From an uncultured Erysipelotrichaceae bacterium (GTDB lineage Bacteria > Bacillota_I > Bacilli_A > RF39 > UBA660), in assembly GCA_951801995.1 (NCBI GenBank), contig CATOOY010000011.1, forward strand, positions 1 to 25,236: a stretch of 25,236 bases of DNA, read 5' to 3'. A model generated the notes under the pieces. The model saw only the letters and a program-made list of their open reading frames with translations. It did no database searches and was not told the DNA's origin. Both the position numbers and the translations under genes were made by a program. Positions 14,506 through 22,944 of this stretch are shown here, in pieces; position 1 is the first letter of the stretch; every line of letters starts with the position of its first letter.

Positions 14506-15260
14506 ACCTCTATAACCTCTGTTTTCTCATCTTGTTTCGCAATCATTATTTCTGGCATAGGTAAATGATACTTAGAAAAAACACTATGATATGTTTCTAA
14601 TGCTTTTTCTTCTGTATTATTTTCATGAGACAAATGAGCCAAAATAATCCCTTTAGTATTATCTGTAGCAAATTCTTTCATATAAATAGCAGATTGTTTA
14701 TTAGATAAATGGCCATAATCCCCAAGAATCCTTTGTTGAAGATGGTAAGGATATTTTCCATGTAATAACATTTCCATATCATGATTACTCTCCATAATAT
14801 AAATATTTTTTCCTTTTAATTTAGAAAAATTTTTTTCTGGAATATAACCAGTATCAGTCATATAAACAATACTTTTTCCATTTTCTTCTAAAATATAACC
14901 AACACTTTCTGTATCATGAGATGTAAAAATAGAATCAATATGAAGAGAATCTAAATATAGATCCTCTTCTATCCATTCATAAGGTCCCATAATTGTATTA
15001 GAAAGTTCCTTGTAAATACTTTCCTTTAAATAAACAGTAGGTTTATATTTTTTAGTAAAAACACGTAACCCTGAAATATGATCAACATGAGCATGTGTAA
15101 TAAAAATACTATCAATATTATGAGGATCCACACCTATTTCTCTAAGCTTTTTTTCAATATGAAGGCTAGTAGTCCCAATATCAATAAGAAGGTGATGTGT
15201 ACTTGTTTCTACATAAACACAATTTCCCTTAGAACCACTTGCTAAAACGCATACCTTCAT
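14502..15260 (-). CDS. walJ: WalJ/YycJ metallo-beta-lactamase-fold hydrolase
   Basis: 252 aa from the ATG at 15260, which gives the family N-terminus MKVCVLASGSKGNC. An upstream in-frame start would run into the preceding gene. Seen: the metal site THAHVDH (H56, H58, D60, H61), a later HDTESVGY stretch, and the C-terminal LAHLSHEN block. WalJ proteins are MBL-fold, probably a 5'-to-3' exonuclease type, and are linked to cell division and wall homeostasis. The start lies one base after the peptidase stop, and the stop overlaps rlmH, so all three are translationally coupled. The WalRK two-component genes that often precede it are not in this window. Confidence 0.92.
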   Translation of the reverse strand: MKVCVLASGSKGNCVYVETSTHHLLIDIGTTSLHIEKKLREIGVDPHNIDSIFITHAHVDHISGLRVFTKKYKPTVYLKESIYKELSNTIMGPYEWIEEDLYLDSLHIDSIFTSHDTESVGYILEENGKSIVYMTDTGYIPEKNFSKLKGKNIYIMESNHDMEMLLHGKYPYHLQQRILGDYGHLSNKQSAIYMKEFATDNTKGIILAHLSHENNTEEKALETYHSVFSKYHLPMPEIMIAKQDEKTEVIEV

Positions 15261-15261
15261 A

Positions 15262-16719
15262 TTATCCATGCACCCTATGTGGATTAATATTGGTTCCACC
15301 TTTCCATGGTGGTCCACCAATCCACAATTCGTAATGAAGATGAGGTCCTGTAGCAGAACCTGTCATACCCATATCACCAATACGTTGACCCTTGCTTACA
15401 ACTTGACCTACTTTTACATGTCTTCTAGACATATGAGCATATAGTGTATAATAACCATTATTATGATTAATAATCGCACATATTCCATAACTACTATCAC
15501 AACTAGTAGAATAAATAACACCATTATTAGAAGCATAAATAGGAGAACCATAACCAGTTCCTGCTATATCTAAAGCTGGATGTAACTGACGTGTTTTACG
15601 AATAGGATGAATACGATATGCATAATTGGAAGTAATAGTGTATCCACTCGCAGTAGGCCAAGCCCAATTAGTAAGAGATCCTACACTCGGTATACTTTTT
15701 TGACCCCTTACAATAACTTGATTAATAGTTGGTTTTAATTCCTGTTTACTAACAAGATCGACATATACCATTACACCATTTTCTGATTTAATATTTTGTG
15801 TAACACGTTCAAGACCATTTTCTCCTTGTTGCGTAATTTCATCATCACCAATAATCCTATTTGGATCATACGTTTCTTCTGTACGATAATTACTTTCTAT
15901 ATCTGTTACTACATGAGATTCCACAATTACATGAATTTGGGGATCTAAATAATAAATAACAAGTTGTTGCCCCGCATAAAGAAGATTCTTAGTAGATTTA
16001 AGTTTTGGATTAGACACTAAAAGTTCCTCTGTACTTACTTGAGCATTAAAAGCAACGGTTTCTACTGTATCATCAGCCTGCACAGTATAATATGCCTTCT
16101 TCATTTCATCTCCAAAAAGGAAAAATTGACTAAGTTTCATCTCATCTTCATAAATTTCTTCTGTAACAGGTATATTAGTTTCTTTTACTGTAATATCATT
16201 ACTTAAATATACCTTTTCAATCATACTCCCTGTAGAAGTAATTTGTGACTGTGTCCCATTTTTATAACTTTCATACGCCTCTGAACCAATAAAAGAAGAT
16301 ATTGCATTTTCAACAGCTTTCTCAAATACCTTTTTATCAAGAACATATATTTTTTGTCCTTTTTTATCTTTTTTTATAGTAAACTGATATCCTTTTACTG
16401 TAAAATCTTTTTTCTTGGCAATCTTTTCATAAACAGTTTTAACAGAGTCTACTTTATTATTATAAGTAGTAAGCTTCTTTATTTCTAATCCCTTAGGAGA
16501 GTAAACCTTTTTAACATGTAGTTTCTTCTTAATACTTTCTCCTTTTTTATCAATATAATCCTCTAACTCTTCTTTAGAAGAAATAACACCTATTTCTTGT
16601 TCATCTAAATATACTTTGTAATAAGTATTAGGACTTACTCCTTTATTTTCCGTAAATCCTAGAAAGAAAAGACTAATAAAAAGAAATAAAATGGCTGTAA
16701 TAACTGTTATTTTTTTCAT
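15262..16719 (-). CDS. Secreted M23 endopeptidase with LysM and G5 domains
   Basis: 485 aa. An N-terminal hydrophobic anchor (about 5-22) precedes a region of about 180 residues with no named domain. Then come LysM (209-257, YYTVQADDTVETVA), G5 (265-340) and an M23 peptidase domain (about 370-465). The zinc site is intact: H380 and D384 in HPALD, plus H460 and H462 in HLHYEL, with H429 in YAHM. It should cut peptidoglycan cross-links outside the cell, with LysM and G5 binding the wall. It begins immediately after the dnaB TAG, using GGAGGAG within the end of dnaB. It occupies the space next to walJ that walH-walI fill in Bacillus. Confidence 0.93.
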   Translation of the reverse strand: MKKITVITAILFLFISLFFLGFTENKGVSPNTYYKVYLDEQEIGVISSKEELEDYIDKKGESIKKKLHVKKVYSPKGLEIKKLTTYNNKVDSVKTVYEKIAKKKDFTVKGYQFTIKKDKKGQKIYVLDKKVFEKAVENAISSFIGSEAYESYKNGTQSQITSTGSMIEKVYLSNDITVKETNIPVTEEIYEDEMKLSQFFLFGDEMKKAYYTVQADDTVETVAFNAQVSTEELLVSNPKLKSTKNLLYAGQQLVIYYLDPQIHVIVESHVVTDIESNYRTEETYDPNRIIGDDEITQQGENGLERVTQNIKSENGVMVYVDLVSKQELKPTINQVIVRGQKSIPSVGSLTNWAWPTASGYTITSNYAYRIHPIRKTRQLHPALDIAGTGYGSPIYASNNGVIYSTSCDSSYGICAIINHNNGYYTLYAHMSRRHVKVGQVVSKGQRIGDMGMTGSATGPHLHYELWIGGPPWKGGTNINPHRVHG

Positions 16720-18066
16720 CTACTCTCCTCCTTCATTTTTTACCATATTTACAAATGTACTTGTATTTCGCTTAAAAATAAGATCAATAGTTGTTGTAGG
16801 ACCACTACGATGTTTTCCAATAATAAATTCACTTTTACTAGTAAACTCATCAATAGCAACCTCTTTATTATAGTAATCCTCTCGGTACAAGAATGCAACT
16901 ATATCTGCATCTTGTTCAATAGAACCAGATTCTCTTAAATCACTAAGAATAGGTCTTTTATTATCCCTTCCCTCAACACTACGAGAAAGTTGGGCAAGTG
17001 CAATAACAGGTACTTCTAATTCCATTGCAAGTGTTTTTAGATTTCTTGAAATATCACTAACTTCTTGTTGCCTATTTCCACCATATTTAGTTCCTCCACT
17101 GATAAGTTGTAAATAATCTATCACAATAGCACCTAAATCTTTTGTATTAGAAGCAAGTCTTCTACATTTTGCTTTTATTTCACTAATATTCATACCAGGA
17201 GTATCATCAATATATATTTTCATATCAGCAAGTTTACTACAAGCTTCATTTACTTTCTTCCAATCATCATGATCAAAACGAGCAGATGTCATTTTAGTAA
17301 GAGAAATTTGTCCAGCAGAAGCAATCATACGATTGGCAAGTTGTTCTGCCCCCATTTCCATATTAAATATAGCAACCGTTTTATGATTAAGAGAAGCTAT
17401 ATTCGTAGCTAGATTTAAAGCAAATGCTGTTTTTCCCATCGCAGGACGAGCTGCAACAATAATAAGTTCATTAGGATGAAGACCACTAGTAACTCTATCT
17501 AAATCATAAAAACCTGTAGATAAACCTGTAATTTCTCCCCTATTTTTAGATAAAGTTTCTAAATCATTTTGCGTTTTTATTAAAACTTCTCCAATGGATT
17601 TAAATTCTGTACCTTTTCTCGTTTTAACTACATTTAATATTCTTTTTTCAGCAGAATCTAAAACATCACTTAAATCTTCACTATTTTCATAAGCTTCTGA
17701 TGCAATAACATTTGCTTCATCTATTAATCTTCTTAAAATAGCTTTTTCTTCTACAATTTTTATATATTCATCTATATTGGTAGCACTAGGAACCGATGAA
17801 ATAATTTCTGTTAAATATTCTACATTTCCTACTTGCTGTAACTGCTTATTTTTTTCTAATTTTTCTGTTACAGTTGTAATATCAATGGGAATATTTTTTT
17901 CAGATAGTTCTTCTATAGTAGCAAATATTTTACTATGACTTTCTAAATAAAATAAATCTTTTGTAAGAGCCTCTAAAGCCTTTTGTAAAGCAGCTTTAGA
18001 TAAAAACATAGCTCCAAGCACAGATTGTTCTGCACTTATATTATTAGGAATATTCCTTTCTTTCAC
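16720..18066 (-). CDS. dnaB: Replicative DNA helicase DnaB (DnaC of Bacillus)
   Basis: 448 aa. The N-terminal domain (about 1-105, NISAEQSVLGAMF) mediates hexamer and primase contacts. The RecA-like motor has Walker A in AARPAMGKTAF (about 205-215), the Walker B region GAIVIDYLQLI, and the LSDLRESGSIEQDAD block near the end. No intein or insertion is present. The hexamer unwinds DNA at the fork. It follows rplI by 6 bases and abuts the M23 gene, continuing the operon that starts at the DHH gene. Confidence 0.98.
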   Translation of the reverse strand: MKERNIPNNISAEQSVLGAMFLSKAALQKALEALTKDLFYLESHSKIFATIEELSEKNIPIDITTVTEKLEKNKQLQQVGNVEYLTEIISSVPSATNIDEYIKIVEEKAILRRLIDEANVIASEAYENSEDLSDVLDSAEKRILNVVKTRKGTEFKSIGEVLIKTQNDLETLSKNRGEITGLSTGFYDLDRVTSGLHPNELIIVAARPAMGKTAFALNLATNIASLNHKTVAIFNMEMGAEQLANRMIASAGQISLTKMTSARFDHDDWKKVNEACSKLADMKIYIDDTPGMNISEIKAKCRRLASNTKDLGAIVIDYLQLISGGTKYGGNRQQEVSDISRNLKTLAMELEVPVIALAQLSRSVEGRDNKRPILSDLRESGSIEQDADIVAFLYREDYYNKEVAIDEFTSKSEFIIGKHRSGPTTTIDLIFKRNTSTFVNMVKNEGGE

Positions 18067-18072
18067 AGAGCA

Positions 18073-18516
18073 TCATCCTTCTTTTATTAATCTCACTTTT
18101 AAGTTTGCACAAACTTTTTTGTGAAGATTAATTTTCACATCATGGTATCCCAAAGAAGCAATATCATGATCAAATACAATATTTTTTTTATCAATATCAA
18201 TCCCTATTTTCTTACACGCATTCACAATCTGTTTAGAACTTACACTACCAAAAACACGATCAGAGGTACCTGTTTTTACTGGGATTTCTATACAAACTTC
18301 TTCTATTTTCTTTTGAAGTTTTTGCATTTCTTTTATATAAAGTGTCTCTTCTAAAGCTTTTTCTGCATTTTCTTTAGAAAGTCTATTTACACTGCCAGAA
18401 GTTGCTACTACTGCATCTTTTTTCTGAACAAGAAAAGTTCCATATCCATTAGCAACTTCGATAATATCACCCTTTTTTCCCTGTTTTTTTACATCATTTA
18501 AAAGTATTATTTTCAT
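18073..18516 (-). CDS. rplI: 50S ribosomal protein L9
   Basis: 147 aa, normal length. The N-terminal domain has MKIILLNDVKKQGKKGDIIEVANGYGTFLV, a connecting helix rich in Lys and Glu follows, and the C-terminal domain has GSVSSKQI. It sits at the base of the L1 stalk and helps maintain reading frame. The gdpP-rplI-dnaB order is conserved across Firmicutes. It begins 10 bases after the DHH gene. Confidence 0.97.
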   Translation of the reverse strand: MKIILLNDVKKQGKKGDIIEVANGYGTFLVQKKDAVVATSGSVNRLSKENAEKALEETLYIKEMQKLQKKIEEVCIEIPVKTGTSDRVFGSVSSKQIVNACKKIGIDIDKKNIVFDHDIASLGYHDVKINLHKKVCANLKVRLIKEG

Positions 18517-18526
18517 AAAATCACCC

Positions 18527-19486
18527 TTATCTCAAAATTTCAAGCAATATATCTTTACATTTATTTAAACTATGATTTGGCATTCTAGCAGCAGCATCTG
18601 TCTTATGACCACCACCACCCAAACACTTCATTATTTTTTCTACATTAATTTTTCCAAGAGATCTAGCACTCACACCTACTGTATTTTCTTCTACATAACC
18701 AATAGCAAAGGAAGCTTCTACCTCCTCAAACTGCAAAAGTTCTTCGGCAATTTTAGCAAGATCAGTTCCAGTGTAAATATTTTTATCCAATACACAAACA
18801 ATCATATTTTTATTTACCATATGACTATTTTTAAGAAGCTTTTGCCTACGTATAATATTTTTCTTATCCTCCTGAAAAAGTTCTTGCTTTACTACATTAT
18901 TAGCACCATTTTGCATTAAATAAGCACCAGCTAAATAAGTATTCGCAGTTGTTTTAATATTAAAATTATTTGTATCAATATACATACCAGCAAGCATAAT
19001 AGTAGAAATAATAGAACCAATTCTTTCTTCTTCTAATTTTAAAAGATCTACAATAATTTCTACTGTACTAGAAACATTATCTTTTATATAACTATAAGAA
19101 ACATTATCTAGTATATGTTCTCCTTTTATGTGATGATCAATAACCACTAAATGTTCTGTTTGATCTACTAGAAAAGGACACTCTAACATTTCTTTTTTAT
19201 GAACATCCAAAATAATCAATAATGTATTTGCTGTTACTCTCTTTTCCGCATCTAAAGCTGTAAGAAAAGAAATAGGTGTATCAATTTTTTCCATAGCTTT
19301 TGAAATAGCACTATCTTGTTCTTCCTTATTGATAATTATAGAAACAGATTCATTATACTTTTTTACAATTTGATAAAGACCCAACGCTGCTCCAAATCCA
19401 TCCAAATCCATATATCTATGAGACATAATAATAACAGAATCACATTTTTGAATAGAAACTATTAATTTATTTAAAAATTCCTTCAT
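18527..19486 (-). CDS. Stand-alone DHH-DHHA1 phosphodiesterase, GdpP catalytic half
   Basis: 319 aa from the ATG at 19486, which has GAGG seven bases upstream; earlier in-frame starts lie in or before the promoter. DHH metal residues are present: H23, D27 and D29 (SHRYMDLDG), D94, the DHH motif at 117-119 and D171. The DHHA1 domain ends with GGGGHKTDAAA (290-300). Its sequence (SSTVEI, AGMYIDTNNF, GVSARSLG) resembles the C-terminal half of GdpP, the c-di-AMP phosphodiesterase normally encoded at this place beside rplI. The two transmembrane helices, PAS and degenerate GGDEF domains are absent. It may degrade c-di-AMP, or act like the short Pde2/NrnA enzymes on pApA and nanoRNA. Confidence 0.88.
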   Translation of the reverse strand: MKEFLNKLIVSIQKCDSVIIMSHRYMDLDGFGAALGLYQIVKKYNESVSIIINKEEQDSAISKAMEKIDTPISFLTALDAEKRVTANTLLIILDVHKKEMLECPFLVDQTEHLVVIDHHIKGEHILDNVSYSYIKDNVSSTVEIIVDLLKLEEERIGSIISTIMLAGMYIDTNNFNIKTTANTYLAGAYLMQNGANNVVKQELFQEDKKNIIRRQKLLKNSHMVNKNMIVCVLDKNIYTGTDLAKIAEELLQFEEVEASFAIGYVEENTVGVSARSLGKINVEKIMKCLGGGGHKTDAAARMPNHSLNKCKDILLEILR

Positions 19487-19508
19487 CTTCTCGCCTCGCA
19501 TATTTAAT

Positions 19509-19537
19509 ATTATACTATATTTTATAAAAATTGTCTT
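19509..19537 (-). promoter_or_regulatory. Promoter of the DHH-rplI-dnaB-M23-walJ-rlmH operon
   Basis: Minus-strand AAGACA (19537-19532, 4/6), a 17-bp spacer and a perfect TATAAT (19514-19509), 22 bases before the DHH start codon. It lies directly after the terminator of the 3D-domain gene. Confidence 0.75.
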
Positions 19538-19544
19538 GCAGTTC

Positions 19545-19576
19545 ACAAAAAAATATGACTTAATAGCCATATCTTT
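19545..19576 (-). terminator. Terminator of the 3D-domain gene, with stop codon in the hairpin
   Basis: A stem of about 12 bp including G-U pairs (19565-19576 and 19549-19560) has a 4-nt loop and is followed by a U-run on the minus strand. The gene's TAA (19562-19560) spans the loop and the first base of the 3' arm. Confidence 0.8.
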
Positions 19577-20264
19577 TTACATTATATCCAACATTATAGT
19601 AAGTATAAGCTTTTTCTACTGCAGCATCTACAGCTAGATCAATATGTACTTCGCCTCTTTGCATAGCAGCTATCATACTTCCACCAGTATCTAAAACAAT
19701 TCCATAAAAAGTCCCTCTTGGTGTATTGGTTACTTCAATAATAGTTCCAAGTGGAAATTTACTAGTTGCAGCCGATAAAACACGAACAGTTCCATAAGTA
19801 GGATCATTATAAAAAACACTAGCTTTCAAATCATGTCCACCACTTGTACGACAATAATTTCTATTTGGACAATTATAATACATTGTCATTTTTCCTATAT
19901 AAGAATTTACAGTTCCAGCTCCTGAAGATGTAGTAACAGCAGGAACAGGCTTAACATAAGTTCCAACTTCTACAACCTCATTTACTGGATTCTTAATAAT
20001 TTTATAACTACCATTTTCATTATTTTTTACCAAATAACCATTTTCTCCAGCAACTATTACTGTTTTTTCTCCATTTGGTTTTTCATTATTATATTTTACC
20101 TCTGTCTGATATGAAATAATCTCTGTTGTTAAATCTAAACTCATGTTTTTATGGGTATTAAATACTTGTACTTCTTTTTCTTCATAATGACCAAAGAAAG
20201 AAAGAATACTTACAAATAATACCCCAATCCATTTCCCAATTAAATTGAGTAAATATAAATTCAT
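19560..20264 (-). CDS. YabE-like G5/3D-domain cell-wall protein
   Basis: 234 aa. An N-terminal hydrophobic segment (about 8-25) is followed by a short G5-like region (about 48-103, ending VVEVGTYV) and a 3D domain (about 120-234). The 3D domain is a double-psi barrel with aspartates in VLDTGGSM and HIDLAVD. This architecture is that of YabE, related to Rpf/Sps muralytic proteins, so peptidoglycan cleavage is likely. The Bacillus YabE ubiquitin-like N-terminal repeats are missing, making this a short form. It follows metG and tatD as in B. subtilis (metS-yabD-yabE), which supports the identity. Confidence 0.85.
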   Translation of the reverse strand: MNLYLLNLIGKWIGVLFVSILSFFGHYEEKEVQVFNTHKNMSLDLTTEIISYQTEVKYNNEKPNGEKTVIVAGENGYLVKNNENGSYKIIKNPVNEVVEVGTYVKPVPAVTTSSGAGTVNSYIGKMTMYYNCPNRNYCRTSGGHDLKASVFYNDPTYGTVRVLSAATSKFPLGTIIEVTNTPRGTFYGIVLDTGGSMIAAMQRGEVHIDLAVDAAVEKAYTYYNVGYNVKRYGY

Positions 20265-20303
20265 TTTTGTTCACCTCAAAATTAAGTTAACAACTAAATA
20301 CTA

Positions 20304-21062
20304 TCATATTTTGATAGGTAAGTCAAATTGACCAATCGCATTATGTGTAGTTACAAGGAGTACCTCATCAAGAGATATCCCTTTTATTTTAGCAATTTCT
20401 TTTGCTACAAAAAAGATATTATAAGGTTCATTTTTTTGTCCCCTATATGGTTCTGGTGTAAGATAAGGACTATCTGTTTCTAGCAAAAGATCATGAATAT
20501 CTAAATGTTTTACAACCTCCTTTAGTTTTACTCCGTTTTTAAAAGTTACTACCCCACCTATTCCAAATTTTATTCCAAATTTCTGAAAACGTTTTGCCAT
20601 TTCTATACTACCACTATAACAATGCAAAACAAGTTTTAAAGAAGGAGTAAATAAACTATCTATTATATTATATGTATCCTCTAATGCATCTCTACTATGT
20701 ATGACCACTGTTTTTTGATATTTTTTAGCAAGTTCTAATTGTTTTATAAATATTTCCTTTTGTTTATCTTTATTTTCTACACTATAGTAATAATCCAAAC
20801 CAATTTCGCCAATCCCTACAATCTTAGGATGTGACAAATTTTCCTCTATATACAAAAAATCACTTTCTTTTACCGTATCAGCCTCTTCTGGATGAATACC
20901 AAGTGTTCCAAAAACATTTTCATATTTAGAACAAGTTTGTAAAACAAACGCATTTGTTTCTCTATTTACACCAGAAATAATAATAACATTATTTTTCATA
21001 TGAGAAATAATTTCCTCTAAATTTTCATAATTTTCTAAATGTGCATGTGTATCAATCATCAT
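20304..21062 (-). CDS. tatD: TatD-family metal-dependent hydrolase
   Basis: 252 aa, a TIM-barrel amidohydrolase-type nuclease. Seen: the first metal site DTHAHLENY at the N-terminus, GTLGIHPEE, GEIGLDYYYS, VIHSRDA, LHCYSGS, and LLETDSPYLTPEP near the C-terminus. Members show Mg2+-dependent 3' exonuclease activity. Two adjacent ATGs (21062 and 21059) are possible starts behind GGTGAT. It lies between metG and the 3D-domain gene, as yabD does in Bacillus. Its promoter appears to be built into the terminator of the upstream 57-aa gene. Confidence 0.95.
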   Translation of the reverse strand: MMIDTHAHLENYENLEEIISHMKNNVIIISGVNRETNAFVLQTCSKYENVFGTLGIHPEEADTVKESDFLYIEENLSHPKIVGIGEIGLDYYYSVENKDKQKEIFIKQLELAKKYQKTVVIHSRDALEDTYNIIDSLFTPSLKLVLHCYSGSIEMAKRFQKFGIKFGIGGVVTFKNGVKLKEVVKHLDIHDLLLETDSPYLTPEPYRGQKNEPYNIFFVAKEIAKIKGISLDEVLLVTTHNAIGQFDLPIKI

Positions 21063-21071
21063 AATATCACC

Positions 21072-21104
21072 AAAAAAATTATACCATATACTGATATAAT
21101 TTTT
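21072..21104 (-). terminator. Terminator after the 57-aa gene, overlapping the tatD -10
   Basis: AAAAATTATA/TATAATTTTT (21095-21104 and 21074-21083), extended by three inner pairs including one G-U to a 5-nt loop, is followed by more U on the minus strand. It starts immediately after the TAG stop (21107-21105). Its 3' arm contains TGGTATAAT (21086-21078), an extended -10 positioned for tatD. Confidence 0.7.
21078..21086 (-). promoter_or_regulatory. Candidate tatD promoter, extended -10 inside a terminator stem
   Basis: Minus-strand TGGTATAAT lies in the 3' arm of the terminator hairpin, 15 bases before the tatD ATG. The -35 is poor. Transcription from here would give an almost leaderless mRNA with GGTGAT near the 5' end. 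Confidence 0.4.
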
Positions 21105-21278
21105 CTATTCCTTCTCTAATTTTATTTTTACATATCGTATTGCTGTAACAAATGCTAAAACTAAGTATCCAAAATCCAATATATCGAATTCAATAATTAG
21201 ACTTCCTAGAACTAATAACAGCAAAGTGGAAAGTAAAAGTACTACATATTGGTTACTAAGATCTTTTTCTCCAAACAT
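21105..21278 (-). CDS. 57-aa two-helix membrane protein, unknown
   Basis: 57 aa from the ATG at 21278, chosen because AGAGGAAG stands just upstream; the open frame extends further up without a good site. Two hydrophobic segments, about residues 11-25 and 32-45, are joined by a short acidic loop (EFDILD), with a basic C-terminus (KIKLEKE). No family recognised. It sits between metG and tatD, has its own candidate promoter and ends at a terminator, so it looks like a real small gene. Confidence 0.6.
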   Translation of the reverse strand: MFGEKDLSNQYVVLLLSTLLLLVLGSLIIEFDILDFGYLVLAFVTAIRYVKIKLEKE

Positions 21279-21314
21279 GTTCTTCCTCTTTCTAATTTTA
21301 CCTACGACAATATC

Positions 21315-21343
21315 AATATAACATATTTTTATAAGAGTGAAAA
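21315..21343 (-). promoter_or_regulatory. Candidate promoter of the 57-aa gene
   Basis: Minus-strand TTTTCA (21343-21338, 4/6), a 17-bp spacer ending TGT, and TATATT (21320-21315), an extended -10, about 37 bases before the ATG. Confidence 0.45.
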
Positions 21344-21381
21344 ACATTTTTTATACCTTTTTTTCGACATTTTACATACTT

Positions 21382-22944
21382 TTACAATTTTGTAAGTTCT
21401 TTTAGTTTTTCTTCTTTATCAATACGAACAAATAAAGGTTCTGGCTTATTTAATTTTAAATCAATATCAAGCCCATTAAAGCCCTCAATAGAATCTAAAA
21501 AGCGATTATTTGTATTGAGTTGATGGAAAATAGCATCTGCTGTATCAGGTAAAAAAGGAGATAACAAAATCGTAGTACACCTAATAGCCTCTAATAAATT
21601 ATAAAGTACAGTAGCAAGTCTATCATACTTTTCTTCTTTTGCTAAAATCCAAGGAGTTGTTTCATCTATATACTTATTACATTTTTTATACACTTCAAAG
21701 ATAGAACCAAGTGCTGAAGAAACTCTAAGTTCATTCATATCTTCTTCCACCTTGATAGGAAGTTTTCTTACTGTTGTAATAAGATCTTTATCTATTTCCT
21801 CAAAAGCAGTAGGTTTTTTTACAATACCATCAAAATATTTATGAGACATAGAAATCGTTCTATTTACTAAATTTCCAAGAACATTTGCTAAATCTGAATT
21901 AATTCTTTCTATCAAAAGTTCATATGTAATTGTCCCATCATTTGCATATGGAATTTCATGAAGTAAATAATAACGTACTGCATCTATTCCAAATAAAGAA
22001 ACAAGTTCATCCGCATAAAGTACATTTCCTTTACTTTTACTCATTTTGTCATTTCCACATAATACCCATGGATGTCCAAAAATTTGTTTAGGAAGAGGCA
22101 AATCAAGTGCCATAAGCATAATAGGCCAATAAATTGTATGAAAACGCAAAATATCTTTCCCTATCAATTGAATATCAGCAGGCCAATATTTATAAAATTC
22201 TTCAGATTGCTCCTTATTCTCTGCATCATATCCTAAAAAAGTTATATAATTGGATAAAGCATCTATCCAAACATAAACAACATGTTTATCATCAAATATT
22301 ACTGGAATCCCCCATTTAAAAGATGTACGAGATACACACAAATCTTGAAGGCCAGGTTTAATAAAATTATTCATAATTTCGTTCTTACGTGACTCTGGTC
22401 TAATAAAATCAGGATGTGTTTCAATGTATTCTTCTAATAGGGGTGCATACTTATTTAATTTAAAAAAATAAGCTTCTTCACTAGCAGAAACAACATCTCG
22501 ACCACAATCAGGACATTTCCCTGATACAAGCTGTGATTCTGTAAAAAAAGACTCACAAGGTGTACAATAAAGACCCTCATATTTTCCTTTATAAATATCC
22601 CCTTGATCATAAAGTTTTTTAAATATTTTTTGAACACTTTGTACATGCATAGGATTGGTAGTTCGCACAAATTTATCATAACTTGTATTTAAACAATTCC
22701 AAATTCTTTTTACCTCTAAAGCTATTTCATCTACAAATTCTTGTGAAGTTTTCCCATTTTCTTTTGCTTTTATTTCTATTTTTTGACCATGCTCATCTGT
22801 GCCTGTTTGAAAATAAACATCATATCCCATTAATCTTTTATAACGAGCAATCGCATCAGCAAGGACAATTTCATAAGTATTTCCAATATGAGGTTTTCCA
22901 GATGTATATGTAATAGCAGTGGATATATAAAATGATTTACCCAT
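21382..22944 (-). CDS. metG: Methionyl-tRNA synthetase
   Basis: 520 aa from the ATG at 22944, preceded by AAAGGAGG; upstream in-frame ATGs give an atypical extension inside dut. Class I signatures: PHIGN (18-22, the HIGH motif) and DKMSKSKGN (KMSKS, about 295-300). A four-cysteine zinc knuckle is present (CTPCESFF, then GKCPDCG). The anticodon domain follows, but the C-terminal Trbp111-like tRNA-binding domain of Bacillus MetS (about 660 aa) is absent. It charges tRNA-Met. Its start overlaps the dut stop by 8 bases, so both lie downstream of the Met T-box leader. Confidence 0.97.
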   Translation of the reverse strand: MGKSFYISTAITYTSGKPHIGNTYEIVLADAIARYKRLMGYDVYFQTGTDEHGQKIEIKAKENGKTSQEFVDEIALEVKRIWNCLNTSYDKFVRTTNPMHVQSVQKIFKKLYDQGDIYKGKYEGLYCTPCESFFTESQLVSGKCPDCGRDVVSASEEAYFFKLNKYAPLLEEYIETHPDFIRPESRKNEIMNNFIKPGLQDLCVSRTSFKWGIPVIFDDKHVVYVWIDALSNYITFLGYDAENKEQSEEFYKYWPADIQLIGKDILRFHTIYWPIMLMALDLPLPKQIFGHPWVLCGNDKMSKSKGNVLYADELVSLFGIDAVRYYLLHEIPYANDGTITYELLIERINSDLANVLGNLVNRTISMSHKYFDGIVKKPTAFEEIDKDLITTVRKLPIKVEEDMNELRVSSALGSIFEVYKKCNKYIDETTPWILAKEEKYDRLATVLYNLLEAIRCTTILLSPFLPDTADAIFHQLNTNNRFLDSIEGFNGLDIDLKLNKPEPLFVRIDKEEKLKELTKL

